This document shows, piece by piece, positions 1-10,100 of a stretch of DNA of 64,000 bases. How positions within the stretch are numbered: position 1 is the stretch's first letter; each line of letters starts with the position of its first letter. Position numbers and translations under genes: made by a program. Under the pieces are notes generated by a model. It did no database searches. It was given only the letters and a program-made list of their open reading frames with translations, and was not told where the DNA came from. The DNA lies in NCBI RefSeq assembly GCF_002295065.1, contig NZ_NSGG01000013.1, forward strand, positions 124,001 to 188,000, read 5' to 3'. The DNA is from Mesorhizobium sp. WSM3859. GTDB taxonomy: Bacteria; Pseudomonadota; Alphaproteobacteria; Rhizobiales; Rhizobiaceae.

Positions 1-702
1 CCGCGTCAAGGCGCTCTGGATCTCGACGCCCGGCTCGGTCAGGTGCTTGGCCAGGGCCAGCGAATAGGGGCTGTCGACGCCGTTGCCGTCGAAGGCGATG
101 GCGCCGGGGTCAGTCGCATAGGCGATCAGCACGCCACCCGTGCCCATGCCGTCGGCCTTTGCGTCGACCGGCGCCAGCCCGGCGCCGAGCGAGCGGCTCT
201 TCGGCAGCGCCGCGGCCAGCGTGCGCGCCAGCGGATTGTCGCGGCAGGCATCGAGGATGATGATGCCGACGGCGGGGTCGGCCGGCAGCGCGGCCATGAA
301 CTCGTCGATCTGCACGGTGCGGGTCTTGAGATAGGCCGGCGCCGTCAGCTCGGCATCGACCGGAATGAGGTAGTTCTTGCCGTCGACCTGCATGCCGTGC
401 CCGGCATAGTAGATGACGGCGAGGTCGGCATTGTAGGACTCTTCGGTGAACTTGCTGATCAGGCTGTGCATGCCGGCATTGTCCTGGTCGACGCCTTCGA
501 TCACCTCGAAGCCGGCGTTGCGCAGCGTGGACGCGATGAGGCGGGCGTCGTTCGCCGGGTTGGGGAGAGCGACCGCATTGACATATTTGCTGTTGCCGAT
601 GACCAGCGCGACACGCTTGCTGTCGGGCGCAGCGGCCTGGGCGCCGAACGCGGCGTGGAAAAGCAGGATCAACCCGCCCAAAAGAATGGCGAACGCTTTC
701 AT
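1..702 (-). CDS. Caspase-like (peptidase C14, p20) exported protein, C-terminus cut by window edge
   Basis: The 234 visible codons begin with a hydrophobic signal peptide (about residues 1-24, ending AQAA) and continue into a caspase/metacaspase p20 domain. The catalytic pair is visible: His102 in YYAGHG and Cys153 in LDACRDN. The ATG at 702 is preceded by a GGAGG ribosome site. Rhizobial proteins of this family are usually longer and carry extra C-terminal domains such as SEL1 repeats or peptidoglycan-binding modules; that part lies outside the window. It is the last visible gene of the minus-strand run that includes the T6SS kinase and phosphatase, 228 bases after the peptidoglycan hydrolase gene, and nothing else is seen in that gap. 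The substrate is unknown. A T6SS role is inferred from position only. Confidence 0.85.
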   Translation of the reverse strand, partial: MKAFAILLGGLILLFHAAFGAQAAAPDSKRVALVIGNSKYVNAVALPNPANDARLIASTLRNAGFEVIEGVDQDNAGMHSLISKFTEESYNADLAVIYYAGHGMQVDGKNYLIPVDAELTAPAYLKTRTVQIDEFMAALPADPAVGIIILDACRDNPLARTLAAALPKSRSLGAGLAPVDAKADGMGTGGVLIAYATDPGAIAFDGNGVDSPYSLALAKHLTEPGVEIQSALTR

Positions 703-930
703 GGGATCAGCCCTCCGCCCCTTGGGGCGCGTTATCGATGTCTGCGCATGCTGAACGTCGTAAGCGACAACGTCGCTTCTGCCAAAATCGTCTCTTGGGC
801 GTCTGTGATCTCGGCCACAGATTTGGTTCACGAGGGACTTGAAATTTCCTCCGTGAATGTCCGCGAATATATCATTCGCGCGCCTGAAAACCAATCGGCC
901 CATCCAGCCATGCGAGGTTTGGTGAACCGG

Positions 931-3366
931 CTAACCGGGCTCCAGCGTCTCCTGGAGGGAGCCTATCAGCGCGGTGATCGCCTGCTTGTATTTCTCGAAT
1001 TCCGGCGACGTCTGCCGCACTTCGGTCGTGGTCGTCGTCGGCTGGCCCTGGCCGGTCGCCACACGCGGCACTTTCTGTCCCATTTTCCGCTCTGCCCAGT
1101 CGACGACGTAGCTCGCGGTCTTGCCGGTGAGGAACGGGTTGGCCTGGATGACGGCCGATCCGAGCACGGCGCTCAGTTGCGTCGGGCCCGGTGCCGCCAG
1201 AATCTGGGCCGCGCCTTCCATGCCGAGGAAATGGCAAAGATAGAGCCGGCCGGCGGTGATCTGGTGGCCGCGCGCGCGCAGATAGGCCTCGCCCTCGCGC
1301 GCCAGGTTGCGCACCATTTCGCGCGACAGCGTCGCGTCGTAGCGAAGCGCGAGCAGATCGGCGGTCGACAGCGAGCGGGCAAGGTCGGGCCGATAGGTGT
1401 TCATCATCCGGATCCAGGTCTTGGAGATGAACTGGCCGGCGCCGGTCGCCGAGGAAAGCGGGTTCTTGGCGCGGGCGCTGCCGCCGCTTTCGACATGCAC
1501 GATCCGGTCCGTCAGCGTTTCGACGGCGGCATCGCCGGAACCGCCGGAACTGACGGCAACGGCAGTTGCGACGGTGGTGACTGTCCCCAACGGATCGATC
1601 GCCTCGCCGTTCAGGTAGAGCTCGAAATGCAGATGCGGGCCGGTCGAAAGCCCCGTTGTGCCGATATAGCCGATGACGTCGCCGGCCTTCACCTTGGTGC
1701 CGACGCCGCTCGCGATGGCGAATTTCTGCATATGCGCGTAACGCGTCTCGCGGCCATTGGCATGCGTGATCTTTACCAGATTGCCATAGCTGCCGCCGTC
1801 GCCCTGGAAAGAGATCTCGCCGTCGAAGGCGGCCATCACCGGCGTGCCGAGCGGCGCCGCCCAGTCGACACCCTTGTGGATCCGGACCGTGCCGAGGATC
1901 GGATGCTTGCGCGGGCCGAAGGTCGAGGTCATCACCCCGGCGACCGGCGTGACCATGCCGTTGGTGACGGTCAGCGAGCGCACCTGGTCGTCGCCGGTCA
2001 CGCAGGCATACTGGCCGTCGCTCTGCTGGAAGACGAAGCAGTCGAGGCTCGTGTCCGCGCCTTGAACGCCGACATAGAGCACCCGTCCGGAGATCTCGCC
2101 TTGGCCGCGCGGCGTCTGCGAATAGATCAGCACCAGGCGCTGGTCCTCGCTGGCGAAGGCGTCGAGGTCCTGCCCCCGCGACAGATACATGATCGCCTCG
2201 CCGATGACGCTGGTCGGCACCTTGTTGCGCGCGGCGGTCGAATAGATCGCGTCGAGCAGGCGGTACTGCCGCTTCGGCCCGCCCTGGTCGGACGCGCCGG
2301 AATAGTTGAACAGGTCCTCGCGGACCCAGGGGTCGACGCCCGACACGAAGGCGCCGGCCGCATTGCGCGTCAGCGTGCCGACATAGACGTTCCTGGCGTA
2401 GATGGAGACCTGCATCAGCGACATGGCCGTCGTCTCGCGGTTCGGCCGGAACCCACGCATCGCGACGACGAAGCCGGACTCCAGCCCGTCGCGGTTGAAC
2501 AGCGTCTTCAGCGCCTCGCCGGCGAGCTTAGCGTCATCGGCGGAGAAATGCGCGTCGAGCGCCACCGAGTCTAGGCTGCGGTCGTTGAGGATTTTCACGA
2601 ACGTGTCCTCGGTCGCCTCGAAGCGCTGGTATTCGCTGGTAACGGTCGCAACAGTCGTGTTGTTCTCGATCGCGGTTTTCTTGAAAGCGGGAAGCGCCGC
2701 TTCTCCCTGATCGATGGTCTCGCCCCAGCCGGCCTCGGGATCGTCGGCGTCGGCCTTGGGCGCCGAGCCGGCGTCGCTTTCGTCCGGCGCCGCCTGCAGG
2801 TCGTTCTCCAGATCGCCCTGTTGATCGGCCTGCTGATCGTTCGGCGCCACGGCCGGCGGTGCCGGTTGCTGGTCGTCGGGCGCCGTTGCCGAAGGCTTGG
2901 GAGCGGCCTGCCGCTGCGCCTGGAAGAAGGCGAAATCCTCCTGCGTCGAGGGGATCGTCGTCATGAATTTTTCGCTGGCGCTCAGCATCACGTCGGTCAG
3001 GATTTCGATCTGCGGCGAAGCCCCGGAACTGTCGAGCTCGGCCGGACGCGCGACGGTCTTGCCCTTCGTGGCGGTGTCGGCATCGGGCGCGAGCGTGATC
3101 CACATCGGGTCGCCGGCGAGATCGATGATCGCCGGCACATAGACTGACGCGTCGGGCGGCACGTCTTCCATGCCCTCGACCGGATGCAACTCCTCGTCCT
3201 CGTCGCCGAACGACCAATAGTCCTTCGTCAGATAGAATCCGGTGGCGACGGCAACGATGGCGAGCGCGCCAAGCCCGGCAAGAGCCCGGCGCCAGAGCTT
3301 GCGCCGACGCTCGGCCAGGCGGGCCTGTTTCTTCTGCCTGAAACTCGTGTCGATCGAGTGCGTCAC
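931..3366 (-). CDS. Membrane-anchored M23 endopeptidase fused to a lysozyme-like transglycosylase domain
   Basis: This 811-residue protein has a basic cytoplasmic N-terminus and one membrane segment (about 28-46). A Pro/Gln/Asp-rich linker follows (about 140-215), then an uncharacterised region. The M23 (LytM) domain spans about 470-590 with zinc ligands H497 and D501 (HKGVD) and the HLH motif at 578-580. A lysozyme-like lytic transglycosylase domain spans about 615-765, with E626 in HVESGGS as the likely catalytic acid. Both peptide stems and glycan strands could therefore be cut by one periplasmic protein. The GTG start overlaps the stop of the DUF1036 gene (GTGA), so translation is coupled. 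The likely job is opening the cell wall for T6SS assembly; an effector role is the alternative. Confidence 0.8.
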   Translation of the reverse strand: MTHSIDTSFRQKKQARLAERRRKLWRRALAGLGALAIVAVATGFYLTKDYWSFGDEDEELHPVEGMEDVPPDASVYVPAIIDLAGDPMWITLAPDADTATKGKTVARPAELDSSGASPQIEILTDVMLSASEKFMTTIPSTQEDFAFFQAQRQAAPKPSATAPDDQQPAPPAVAPNDQQADQQGDLENDLQAAPDESDAGSAPKADADDPEAGWGETIDQGEAALPAFKKTAIENNTTVATVTSEYQRFEATEDTFVKILNDRSLDSVALDAHFSADDAKLAGEALKTLFNRDGLESGFVVAMRGFRPNRETTAMSLMQVSIYARNVYVGTLTRNAAGAFVSGVDPWVREDLFNYSGASDQGGPKRQYRLLDAIYSTAARNKVPTSVIGEAIMYLSRGQDLDAFASEDQRLVLIYSQTPRGQGEISGRVLYVGVQGADTSLDCFVFQQSDGQYACVTGDDQVRSLTVTNGMVTPVAGVMTSTFGPRKHPILGTVRIHKGVDWAAPLGTPVMAAFDGEISFQGDGGSYGNLVKITHANGRETRYAHMQKFAIASGVGTKVKAGDVIGYIGTTGLSTGPHLHFELYLNGEAIDPLGTVTTVATAVAVSSGGSGDAAVETLTDRIVHVESGGSARAKNPLSSATGAGQFISKTWIRMMNTYRPDLARSLSTADLLALRYDATLSREMVRNLAREGEAYLRARGHQITAGRLYLCHFLGMEGAAQILAAPGPTQLSAVLGSAVIQANPFLTGKTASYVVDWAERKMGQKVPRVATGQGQPTTTTTEVRQTSPEFEKYKQAITALIGSLQETLEPG

Positions 3367-3857
3367 GGGCTGTTTCCGGTCAGGAAATAGGTCCAGCGCA
3401 CCTGCTCGAGGGTGTCGACCTCGACGAAGCGCGCCGCGATATGGCCGCGCTGCCAGCACTCCTCGATGCCGCGGATCGAGAAGCGCCTGCGGTCGATGCA
3501 CATCTCGGTCGATCCGTTGAGGATCGCGTGGCCGAAGACGTCCGTCGCGTAGAGGTAGATGTAGCGGTTGGTCAGTTCCTCGCGGATGACGTTGACGCAC
3601 TGGTTGCCGCCGATCGTCCACCAGCCGTCCGTCTGGTCGGCATTGTCGACCTTCTGTCCAACGGCGAGATTGACGACGTCGAGCGTCTGGTTGCAGACGG
3701 TGAATTCGGCATGCGCCTTGCCGGGCGAAAGCATCGAGAGCAGCGCCGCGCCGAGCAAGACGGCAAGCGTCATGCGGTCCGGAAACGGCAATCGGAGCCG
3801 GCTACTCAGCTTGCGTGGCGGGGGCTGTTGCAAAGAACGCAAGGTGCGAGGGTCCAT
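3363..3857 (-). CDS. DUF1036 family exported protein
   Basis: This 164-residue protein has a basic N-terminus, a signal peptide or membrane segment around residues 29-50 ending in AHA, and a DUF1036 domain with the typical VCNQT and GWWTI segments and four cysteines. DUF1036 proteins are small alphaproteobacterial exported proteins of unknown biochemical role. The gene starts 12 bases after the ppkA stop and its end overlaps the hydrolase gene, so it belongs to the kinase/hydrolase unit. A shorter start (ATG near 3773, at MTLAVLLG) would also give a good signal peptide. The family call is firm; the function is unknown. Confidence 0.8.
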   Translation of the reverse strand: MDPRTLRSLQQPPPRKLSSRLRLPFPDRMTLAVLLGAALLSMLSPGKAHAEFTVCNQTLDVVNLAVGQKVDNADQTDGWWTIGGNQCVNVIREELTNRYIYLYATDVFGHAILNGSTEMCIDRRRFSIRGIEECWQRGHIAARFVEVDTLEQVRWTYFLTGNSP

Positions 3858-3868
3858 CGGCGTTCATG

Positions 3869-6283
3869 CTATCCGCCAAGCCGGAAATAGCTGGCCGTGG
3901 CGGAGAACTGCGACCCGTTGGCCTCGATCTCCTCGAGGATCTTTGGCAACAGCTCCGAGGCCGGCGTCGGCCTCGAGAACATGGCGGCCTGGATGTCCTT
4001 GGGTCCGGTGATCACCAGCATGATTTGCGGCACCGCCTTGCCGGCCGCCTTGTCGGCGGCGGCAAGCCCGATCGGAATGTTGAAAGTGACCTTGTCGGTT
4101 TGCGCCACCATGCGGTCGTCGAGGTTGAAAGCGACGCCCTTATGATCGATCAGCACGACGTTCGAGATCAGCCCACTGCCCGTATAGAACGCGCCGCTGA
4201 CCGGCGAGCCATCCGGTATCGAGGTCTTGTCGAGGACAAGCTGCGGCTTCGCGGCCGGGCTCCGGTCGAGGAAGCGAAGGAAGGTGGGCACGCCGCATTG
4301 GGAGAGCGTGATGAGGCGCACGCTGATGTCCGGCTCGATATGGAACCTGGTCTGGAAACCATTGAGCAATTGTTCGAAGGGCTGGACCGCCGTTCCGTAC
4401 CCCTCGATCGTCGGGGTGGCGCCGGGTCCCGACGTTACATTCGCGTAGAAACAGTTGCCGCCGCTGAAATCGCGCACCCAGGAGCGCTGGTCGTTCCACT
4501 TGGCCATGTCATCTTCCGCTGACGGAAGCGCCGGCTTGGGCACATTGATGGCGACATCGGTGCCCGGTTGCTTGGCCGCCGGCGTCTGGGGTTGCGGCTG
4601 GGTTGGCGCGGTCGGTGTTTCCGGCTGGCTGGCTGCCGGGGTCTGCGTCTTCGGCTCCGACGGCGAAGCAGTCGGCTGCGTCGATGCCTGGCTTTGCGGA
4701 GCCGGGGGCGGGGAAGCCGCCGGCTTGGGCAACTTGGAAAGCTTGTCCACGAGGTCTTTCACGCTGAGCTTGGCCGCCGGCTTATTTGTTTCCGGCGCCG
4801 GCTGGTTTTCAGCCGCCGTTGGTGCGGGCGTCGGCGACTGTTGCGCCGGAGGATGCACGGGTTTGGTCTCGACCTGAGGCGTCTGGCTTTTGGCCTCGCT
4901 TTCCGGCTGGGTGGCTGGCTGCTCGACCGGCTTCTTGGCCTCCGCATCAGGTTGGGCGGATGGCTTCGCGCTGTCGGGTTTTGGTGCTTCCGGCTGAGTC
5001 GCGGCCGGCGCCTGCGCCTGCGGTTTCGGCGCCCCCGGTTGCTGCGCTTCGGCCTCTGGCTTGGTGGCTTCGGCGAGCGGCTTCGGCGTCAGCGGCTTGG
5101 ATGTTTCCGCAACCGGCGCGGGCGCCAGCACGCCGCTGAAATAGACGCCTGCCGCCGCCAGGACGGCGATCGCCGCGGCGCCGCCGGCGATGGCGGGCGT
5201 GCGCGAAGCCTTTTTGGGCGCGGCCGGTGCGGACGTGCTGGCCGGGGCGGCAGCCGGCGCGGGCCGTGGCTCCGACAGATAGGCAGGGCGCACATGCTCG
5301 ACGAAACGCGGCTCGCCGGAAGGCGGCGCCTGGGGCTTGGAATCCGGCAGCGCCGTCCAGCCGGCGCGCGGCAGGCCCGAGCGTTCGCGTGCACCGAACG
5401 CCACCGGCGGCGGCAACGTCGCCTCGAGATCCTCGCCCCGCGTCGCCCTGGCGATCTCGGCCATGCTGGCAGGCCGGTCGCGCGGATCCGGCTGCAGCAT
5501 GGCGGCGATGAGTTCTTGGAAATCGGGATCGATATCCGACAGGTCAGGCACCGTCCGGCGCTTTTCGATGACCTCATATTGCGAGCCGCTCATGTCGAGC
5601 GGCTTGCCGCGCAGCGCCGCCGCCAATACCAGGCCGAGGCTGTAGATGTCCGATTGCTCGCTGACCTCGCCGCCATAGAGGCCGAGCTGTTCCGGCGAAA
5701 CATAATTGTATTTGCCGGCGAACCTTCCGCCGATCAGCGTCTCGCCGCCGGTCGCCGAGCGCGCGATGCCGAAATCGATGATCTTGGCGCGATCGACCCG
5801 GCCGCCCGGCAGGATGATGTTGTCGGGCGAAAGGTCGCGATGCACGGCGCCCGCCTGGTGCACGGCGCTCAAGCCCGAGGCGAGTCGATGGCAAAGCCGG
5901 CGCACATCTTCCCCCGGCATAGGTCCGCGCCGCATGACGTCGAACAGCGACTGGCCGTCGACGAACTCCATCGCGAGATAGGGGCGGCCGATCCCCGTAT
6001 CGATCGTGAACACGTGGTAGCGGACCACCGCGTCATGCGAGAGATGGTTGAGGATCGATGCTTCCTTGCGGAAAAGCGACAGGATCGTCTGGTCGCGGGC
6101 GAATTCGGGCAGCACGATCTTGATCGCCACATGGTCGCCGGTCTGGATGTTGTGGCCGCGATAGACTTCGCCCATGCCGCCGGACGCGATGCGCTCGTCG
6201 AGTTCGTAGATGCCGCTGAGCTGCGTGCCGACACCGGCATAAGCGACGTTCGCCGCGATCCGTGTCTTGTCGTCGTCGCTCAT
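3869..6283 (-). CDS. ppkA: T6SS serine/threonine protein kinase PpkA
   Basis: This 804-residue receptor-like kinase has a complete Hanks-type kinase domain at about 25-290: glycine loop GGMGEVYRG (35-43), ATP lysine K55, catalytic HRD (148-150) and DFG (170-172). An Ala/Pro linker follows, then one membrane helix (about 364-385), a long Pro/Gln/Ala-rich periplasmic stalk (to about 640) and a C-terminal globular periplasmic domain. In T6SS threonine phosphorylation pathways PpkA phosphorylates the FHA scaffold to trigger assembly, and PppA reverses this. The ATG overlaps the pppA stop (ATGA). The low-complexity stalk is long for the family and may span the peptidoglycan. Confidence 0.92.
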   Translation of the reverse strand: MSDDDKTRIAANVAYAGVGTQLSGIYELDERIASGGMGEVYRGHNIQTGDHVAIKIVLPEFARDQTILSLFRKEASILNHLSHDAVVRYHVFTIDTGIGRPYLAMEFVDGQSLFDVMRRGPMPGEDVRRLCHRLASGLSAVHQAGAVHRDLSPDNIILPGGRVDRAKIIDFGIARSATGGETLIGGRFAGKYNYVSPEQLGLYGGEVSEQSDIYSLGLVLAAALRGKPLDMSGSQYEVIEKRRTVPDLSDIDPDFQELIAAMLQPDPRDRPASMAEIARATRGEDLEATLPPPVAFGARERSGLPRAGWTALPDSKPQAPPSGEPRFVEHVRPAYLSEPRPAPAAAPASTSAPAAPKKASRTPAIAGGAAAIAVLAAAGVYFSGVLAPAPVAETSKPLTPKPLAEATKPEAEAQQPGAPKPQAQAPAATQPEAPKPDSAKPSAQPDAEAKKPVEQPATQPESEAKSQTPQVETKPVHPPAQQSPTPAPTAAENQPAPETNKPAAKLSVKDLVDKLSKLPKPAASPPPAPQSQASTQPTASPSEPKTQTPAASQPETPTAPTQPQPQTPAAKQPGTDVAINVPKPALPSAEDDMAKWNDQRSWVRDFSGGNCFYANVTSGPGATPTIEGYGTAVQPFEQLLNGFQTRFHIEPDISVRLITLSQCGVPTFLRFLDRSPAAKPQLVLDKTSIPDGSPVSGAFYTGSGLISNVVLIDHKGVAFNLDDRMVAQTDKVTFNIPIGLAAADKAAGKAVPQIMLVITGPKDIQAAMFSRPTPASELLPKILEEIEANGSQFSATASYFRLGG

Positions 6284-7059
6284 CTGGCCAGGCCCTCCAC
6301 TGCGGACCGATCCGGATGGGGCGAGCCGTTGCGCCCGCCGCCGATCTTCACGAGCACGATGGTCACATTGTCGGTACCGCCGCGCGCCAGCACCGTATCC
6401 AGGAGGGTCTGGCATGCCGCCCGCGGCGTGGCGGATCTGACCGCGGCCTCGATTTCGGGATCGCTCACATGCGCCGTCAGTCCGTCGGTGCCCAGAACGA
6501 AAACGTCGCCCGGCATCAGTTCGCCCTGCTGGAAATCGATCTCGAGCTCATCGCTGACGCCGACCGCGTGCGTGATCACGTTGCGGCGCGGCCAGGTGCG
6601 CGCCTCCTCGGCGCTGATCATGCCGCGGTCGAGCAGTTCCTGCACCTCGGTGTGATCCTTCGAAACCTGGAAGATCGAGCCGTTGCGCACGAGATAGATG
6701 CGGCTGTCGCCGGCCCACAGGCAGGCGAAGCGCCCGTCCATGGCGAGCAGGGCCGCGAAAGTGGAGCCGATGGTGATGCCGCGCGAGCGCGATATGCCGC
6801 GAATCTCGGCATTGGCGCGGCTGAGCCGGTCCTCGAAGCGCGCGCGAAGATCCGGCGCCGAGCTCGCAATGCCGATCATCGCCAGGTGATCGACGATGCT
6901 GGCGGAGGCGACTTCGCCGGCCTCGTGCCCGCCCATCCCGTCGGCCACCACCCATAGTCCGGTCTGCGGTTCGATGAGGTAATTGTCCTCATTGTGGTCG
7001 CGCACGCAGCCCTGGTGGCTGACGCCGAAGCTGTCGATGGGGAGGGCGACAGTGCTCAA
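6280..7059 (-). CDS. pppA: T6SS PP2C-type serine/threonine phosphatase PppA
   Basis: This 259-residue cytoplasmic PP2C phosphatase shows the metal-binding motifs RDHNED and DGMGG near the N-terminus and GTDGL and DNVT near the C-terminus. It is the expected partner of PpkA, removing the phosphate from the FHA protein and resetting the secretion machine. The start is a TTG: an in-frame stop lies 15 bases upstream, no ATG precedes the conserved RDHNED, and GGTGG sits just before the TTG. It lies between tssM1 (118 bases upstream) and ppkA (4-base overlap). Confidence 0.92.
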   Translation of the reverse strand: MSTVALPIDSFGVSHQGCVRDHNEDNYLIEPQTGLWVVADGMGGHEAGEVASASIVDHLAMIGIASSAPDLRARFEDRLSRANAEIRGISRSRGITIGSTFAALLAMDGRFACLWAGDSRIYLVRNGSIFQVSKDHTEVQELLDRGMISAEEARTWPRRNVITHAVGVSDELEIDFQQGELMPGDVFVLGTDGLTAHVSDPEIEAAVRSATPRAACQTLLDTVLARGGTDNVTIVLVKIGGGRNGSPHPDRSAVEGLAR

Positions 7060-7176
7060 TTTGCCACCAAGCGCTCAGCGAGCGTCCTCTGTGACCAGCC
7101 ATGGGCCGCGTGCCCAGGCCACTCTGCCATAAGCGTGTACATTAGAGTATCGAAATGAAGGTGCGATCCAGCCATA

Positions 7177-10100
7177 TCAGAACGCCTTCGGACAGCTGAA
7201 GCCTGACAAGGCTGGCAGGGTGAGGGGGTTGGCCCCTGAGCCGGCCTGGATCGTGTAGGCGACATCGCGCCCGCCGATCACGAAGCGCGCTTCGGTGTTG
7301 GCGCCGTCGCCGGTGATGGTCGCCTTGTCGAAAAGCCGCTTCAACGCCCACGGCCCTTCGAATTTGAGCGCGGACTCGCGTCCAGGCATTTCCGGCACAA
7401 GGCTGAGGCTCGCCGATCCGGAAGCGGCGCCGCTCGGCCATGTCAAGATGCTCGGCGCGTTGCCGGCCTGGGCGCTCTGCACCGTCTGCCCGTCCACATT
7501 GAGCACCGCGCTGTCGGCTTCGCTGTTCAGCGAGGTGGGTGTGAAGGTGATCGACACCAACGGCGTCGATCCGCCCGACGGGAAGAAGGCGGCGCGGATT
7601 TCCGCCGCCGCCTGGAATGCCTTCAAGGTCGATTTTGCAAGGTCCTTGCTGGAACGCGCATCCTGCTTCCAGCTCCATTCCTGTCCGGTCATGTCGATCA
7701 GCGGCGCAAGGTTCTGCGCGAAGAAGCGGTCCATCAGGCCGCCCGGCGCGAACAGCTTGGCGAAATCCGCCATCGGGATGTCTTCGCTGCTGTCGCGGGC
7801 GAAGGGATAGCGGCCGTTGACCGCCTCCTCGCAGGCGCGCGTCACCGTCTGATCGAGGGTCAGGTTGAGATTGGCGACCGAGGTCTCCGCGACATTGCCC
7901 TCGAATTCGTCCGCCGCGGCATTGACCATGCGCGCCAGCGGCTTGGGCAGGCGCGAGACATTGGCGCGCAAGGTCGATATCTGCAGCTGCAGGTTGGCGT
8001 TGACGCGCTCGGTCTGCGAGGGGACATCGGCAGCGAGCTTCAGGCTCTGGAAGATGTCGTGGAAATTCTGCGTCAACGCATCGAGCGGTCTGCGGCCGGC
8101 GGCGCCGCTGACCAGCGACTGGAACGAGCGGAACTGCGCCTCGACGCTTGCGCCGGCATTCTGTGCAACGGCCGAGCTTGCGCCGGCGCGGCTCTGCGAC
8201 TTGCCGCCGGCGATCTGCAGGCCGATGCGGGCGAGGCCCTTGGCCATGCTCGCGGGGTCCTGCTCAGCCGTCCCGGCATCGGCCCCGGCGGCGGCAGCGT
8301 CCTTGGTCAAAGCGGTCTCATCGGCGATCGCCGTGAACAGCTGATCGACAGGCGAGTCCGGCGCGGCGAGGGCGGAGAGCGCCAGATATTGCGGCTTGTC
8401 CTTCAGCATCGCCTTGAGCTTCAACTGGTCGAGGATGCCGTTCCAGGCGGCGGCGAATTCCTTGCCGTAGCGGTCTATGAGCTCGGGGCCGAGCTTGGGC
8501 AGATCCTGGTCGATGCCGCCCTGTTCGCCGCCGCCGCCGAGCACCCATTGGTCGTCGACGAGCATCTGCGCGATTCGCGACAGCTGCGGCAGGAAGAAGC
8601 GGTTGAAACCGGCACGCGTGTAGAGGCCGGGAACGTGGAGGTCGGCGAGCTCGCTGCCGTCCATGCGCTCGAACAGCAGCTGCGCTTCCGGACCGGCTTT
8701 CGCGGCGACGGAGAAATCCTGCAGCCTTGCCGCGTAGACAGCCGACTTGATCTGCGCCGAGGCGCGGTCGGCGAGGCTCATGCGGCCGAGCGAGCGCTGC
8801 GCGGCCTCGACCAGCGGCTGGTTGAGCGCGAAGACCGGATCATAGGCGTCGTCGAGCGCAAGCATGGCGCGCAGATGCTTTTCGAGCTGCTCGCGGCCTT
8901 CGCGGTTGTTCTCGCCGGGGTAGCGGTTCTCCTCCCAATCCTGCTTCATCCAAGAGACGATCAGCTCGTCGTCGACCTTGGGCGCCTTGCCGCCCAGCAT
9001 CAGGTAGATCTTGAGCGGCTCGTAGAGCGCGATCGGATCGGCCATCCTGGCCTGGATCGTCCGCTCGGCCTGCACCAGCAGCCGCGAGCGGAAGGTCCGC
9101 TCCAGCGCCTGCCGGTAGGCCGTCTTGGAGGCCGACAGCAGCCTCTCGCGCTGGCTGAGCCCGAACGTCTCCTCGATAGGCTTTCCCTGGTCGCCTTTTT
9201 CGAACCCGGCCGGCAGGTTGCGCAACTGATCGAGCGGACCGATGACGTTTTCGAGGTCAACGTCGGTCACCGTCGTGGCCTTCAGCAGGCTATCGGCGCT
9301 GTCGCGATAATGCGCCATCGCTTGCCGTGTCGAGGCGATCAGCTCTCTGTTGGCGAAGAAGCTGAGGCCCAGCAAGCCGAGCGCCGCCAAGGCCGCCAGC
9401 GCGATTACGGCAAGGCCGCTGAACCTGGCGAGCCGGATGCGCCGCTCGGCGGCCCTGTCGAAGGACACCCAGCCCGATTCCGGGAAGATCACTTCGGTCA
9501 GGAGATCATGCAGGAAGAAGCTCTTGCCGGCGCCGGAAAGGTGTGCCTGCGAAGCGCTGCCGAAACTGCGGCCGATCGCGCCAAGCACCTGGTCGAAGGG
9601 CGTTCCTTCCTGTGTGCCCGACGAGAAATAGAGCCCGCGCAGGCTGACATTGACCTGGCTGCGCGAGGTGTCGAACAGGCTGCCGACAAACTGCGTGATC
9701 CGGCTCTTCAGCGCTCCGAACTGCGCCGGAAAACCGAACAGCGCGATCCGCACCACCGGGTCGGTCTCTTCCTGCAGACGGTCGGCGACCTCCTCGGCGA
9801 GCCGCTTCGCCAGCCCGTCGAATTCCGCCGGCGCCTCGCCTGCCATGTTCCTGGTGCGGTCGGCGGTCTGGAACGTCGCGCCCCAAACCTTGCGCCGGCG
9901 CGCCTCGTCGAAATCGCCGAAATAATCCATGAAACCGGCGACGAGATCGGCCTTGGTGAACAGCAAATAGACCGGGAACTGGATCTTCAGCGTCTCGTGC
10001 AATTCGCGCAGGCGGCTCCTGATTTCGGTGACATGCGCGTCGAGTTGCCGGTCGTCGAAGCCGATGAGATCCGAGAGGCTGATGGCGAGGATGACGCCGT

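Noticed and set aside
43..2574. Long plus-strand open frame of 843 codons
   Set aside because: It is a GC-rich shadow of the caspase-like and M23/lysozyme genes. It crosses the intergenic gap, has arginine/alanine-rich composition and no family pattern.
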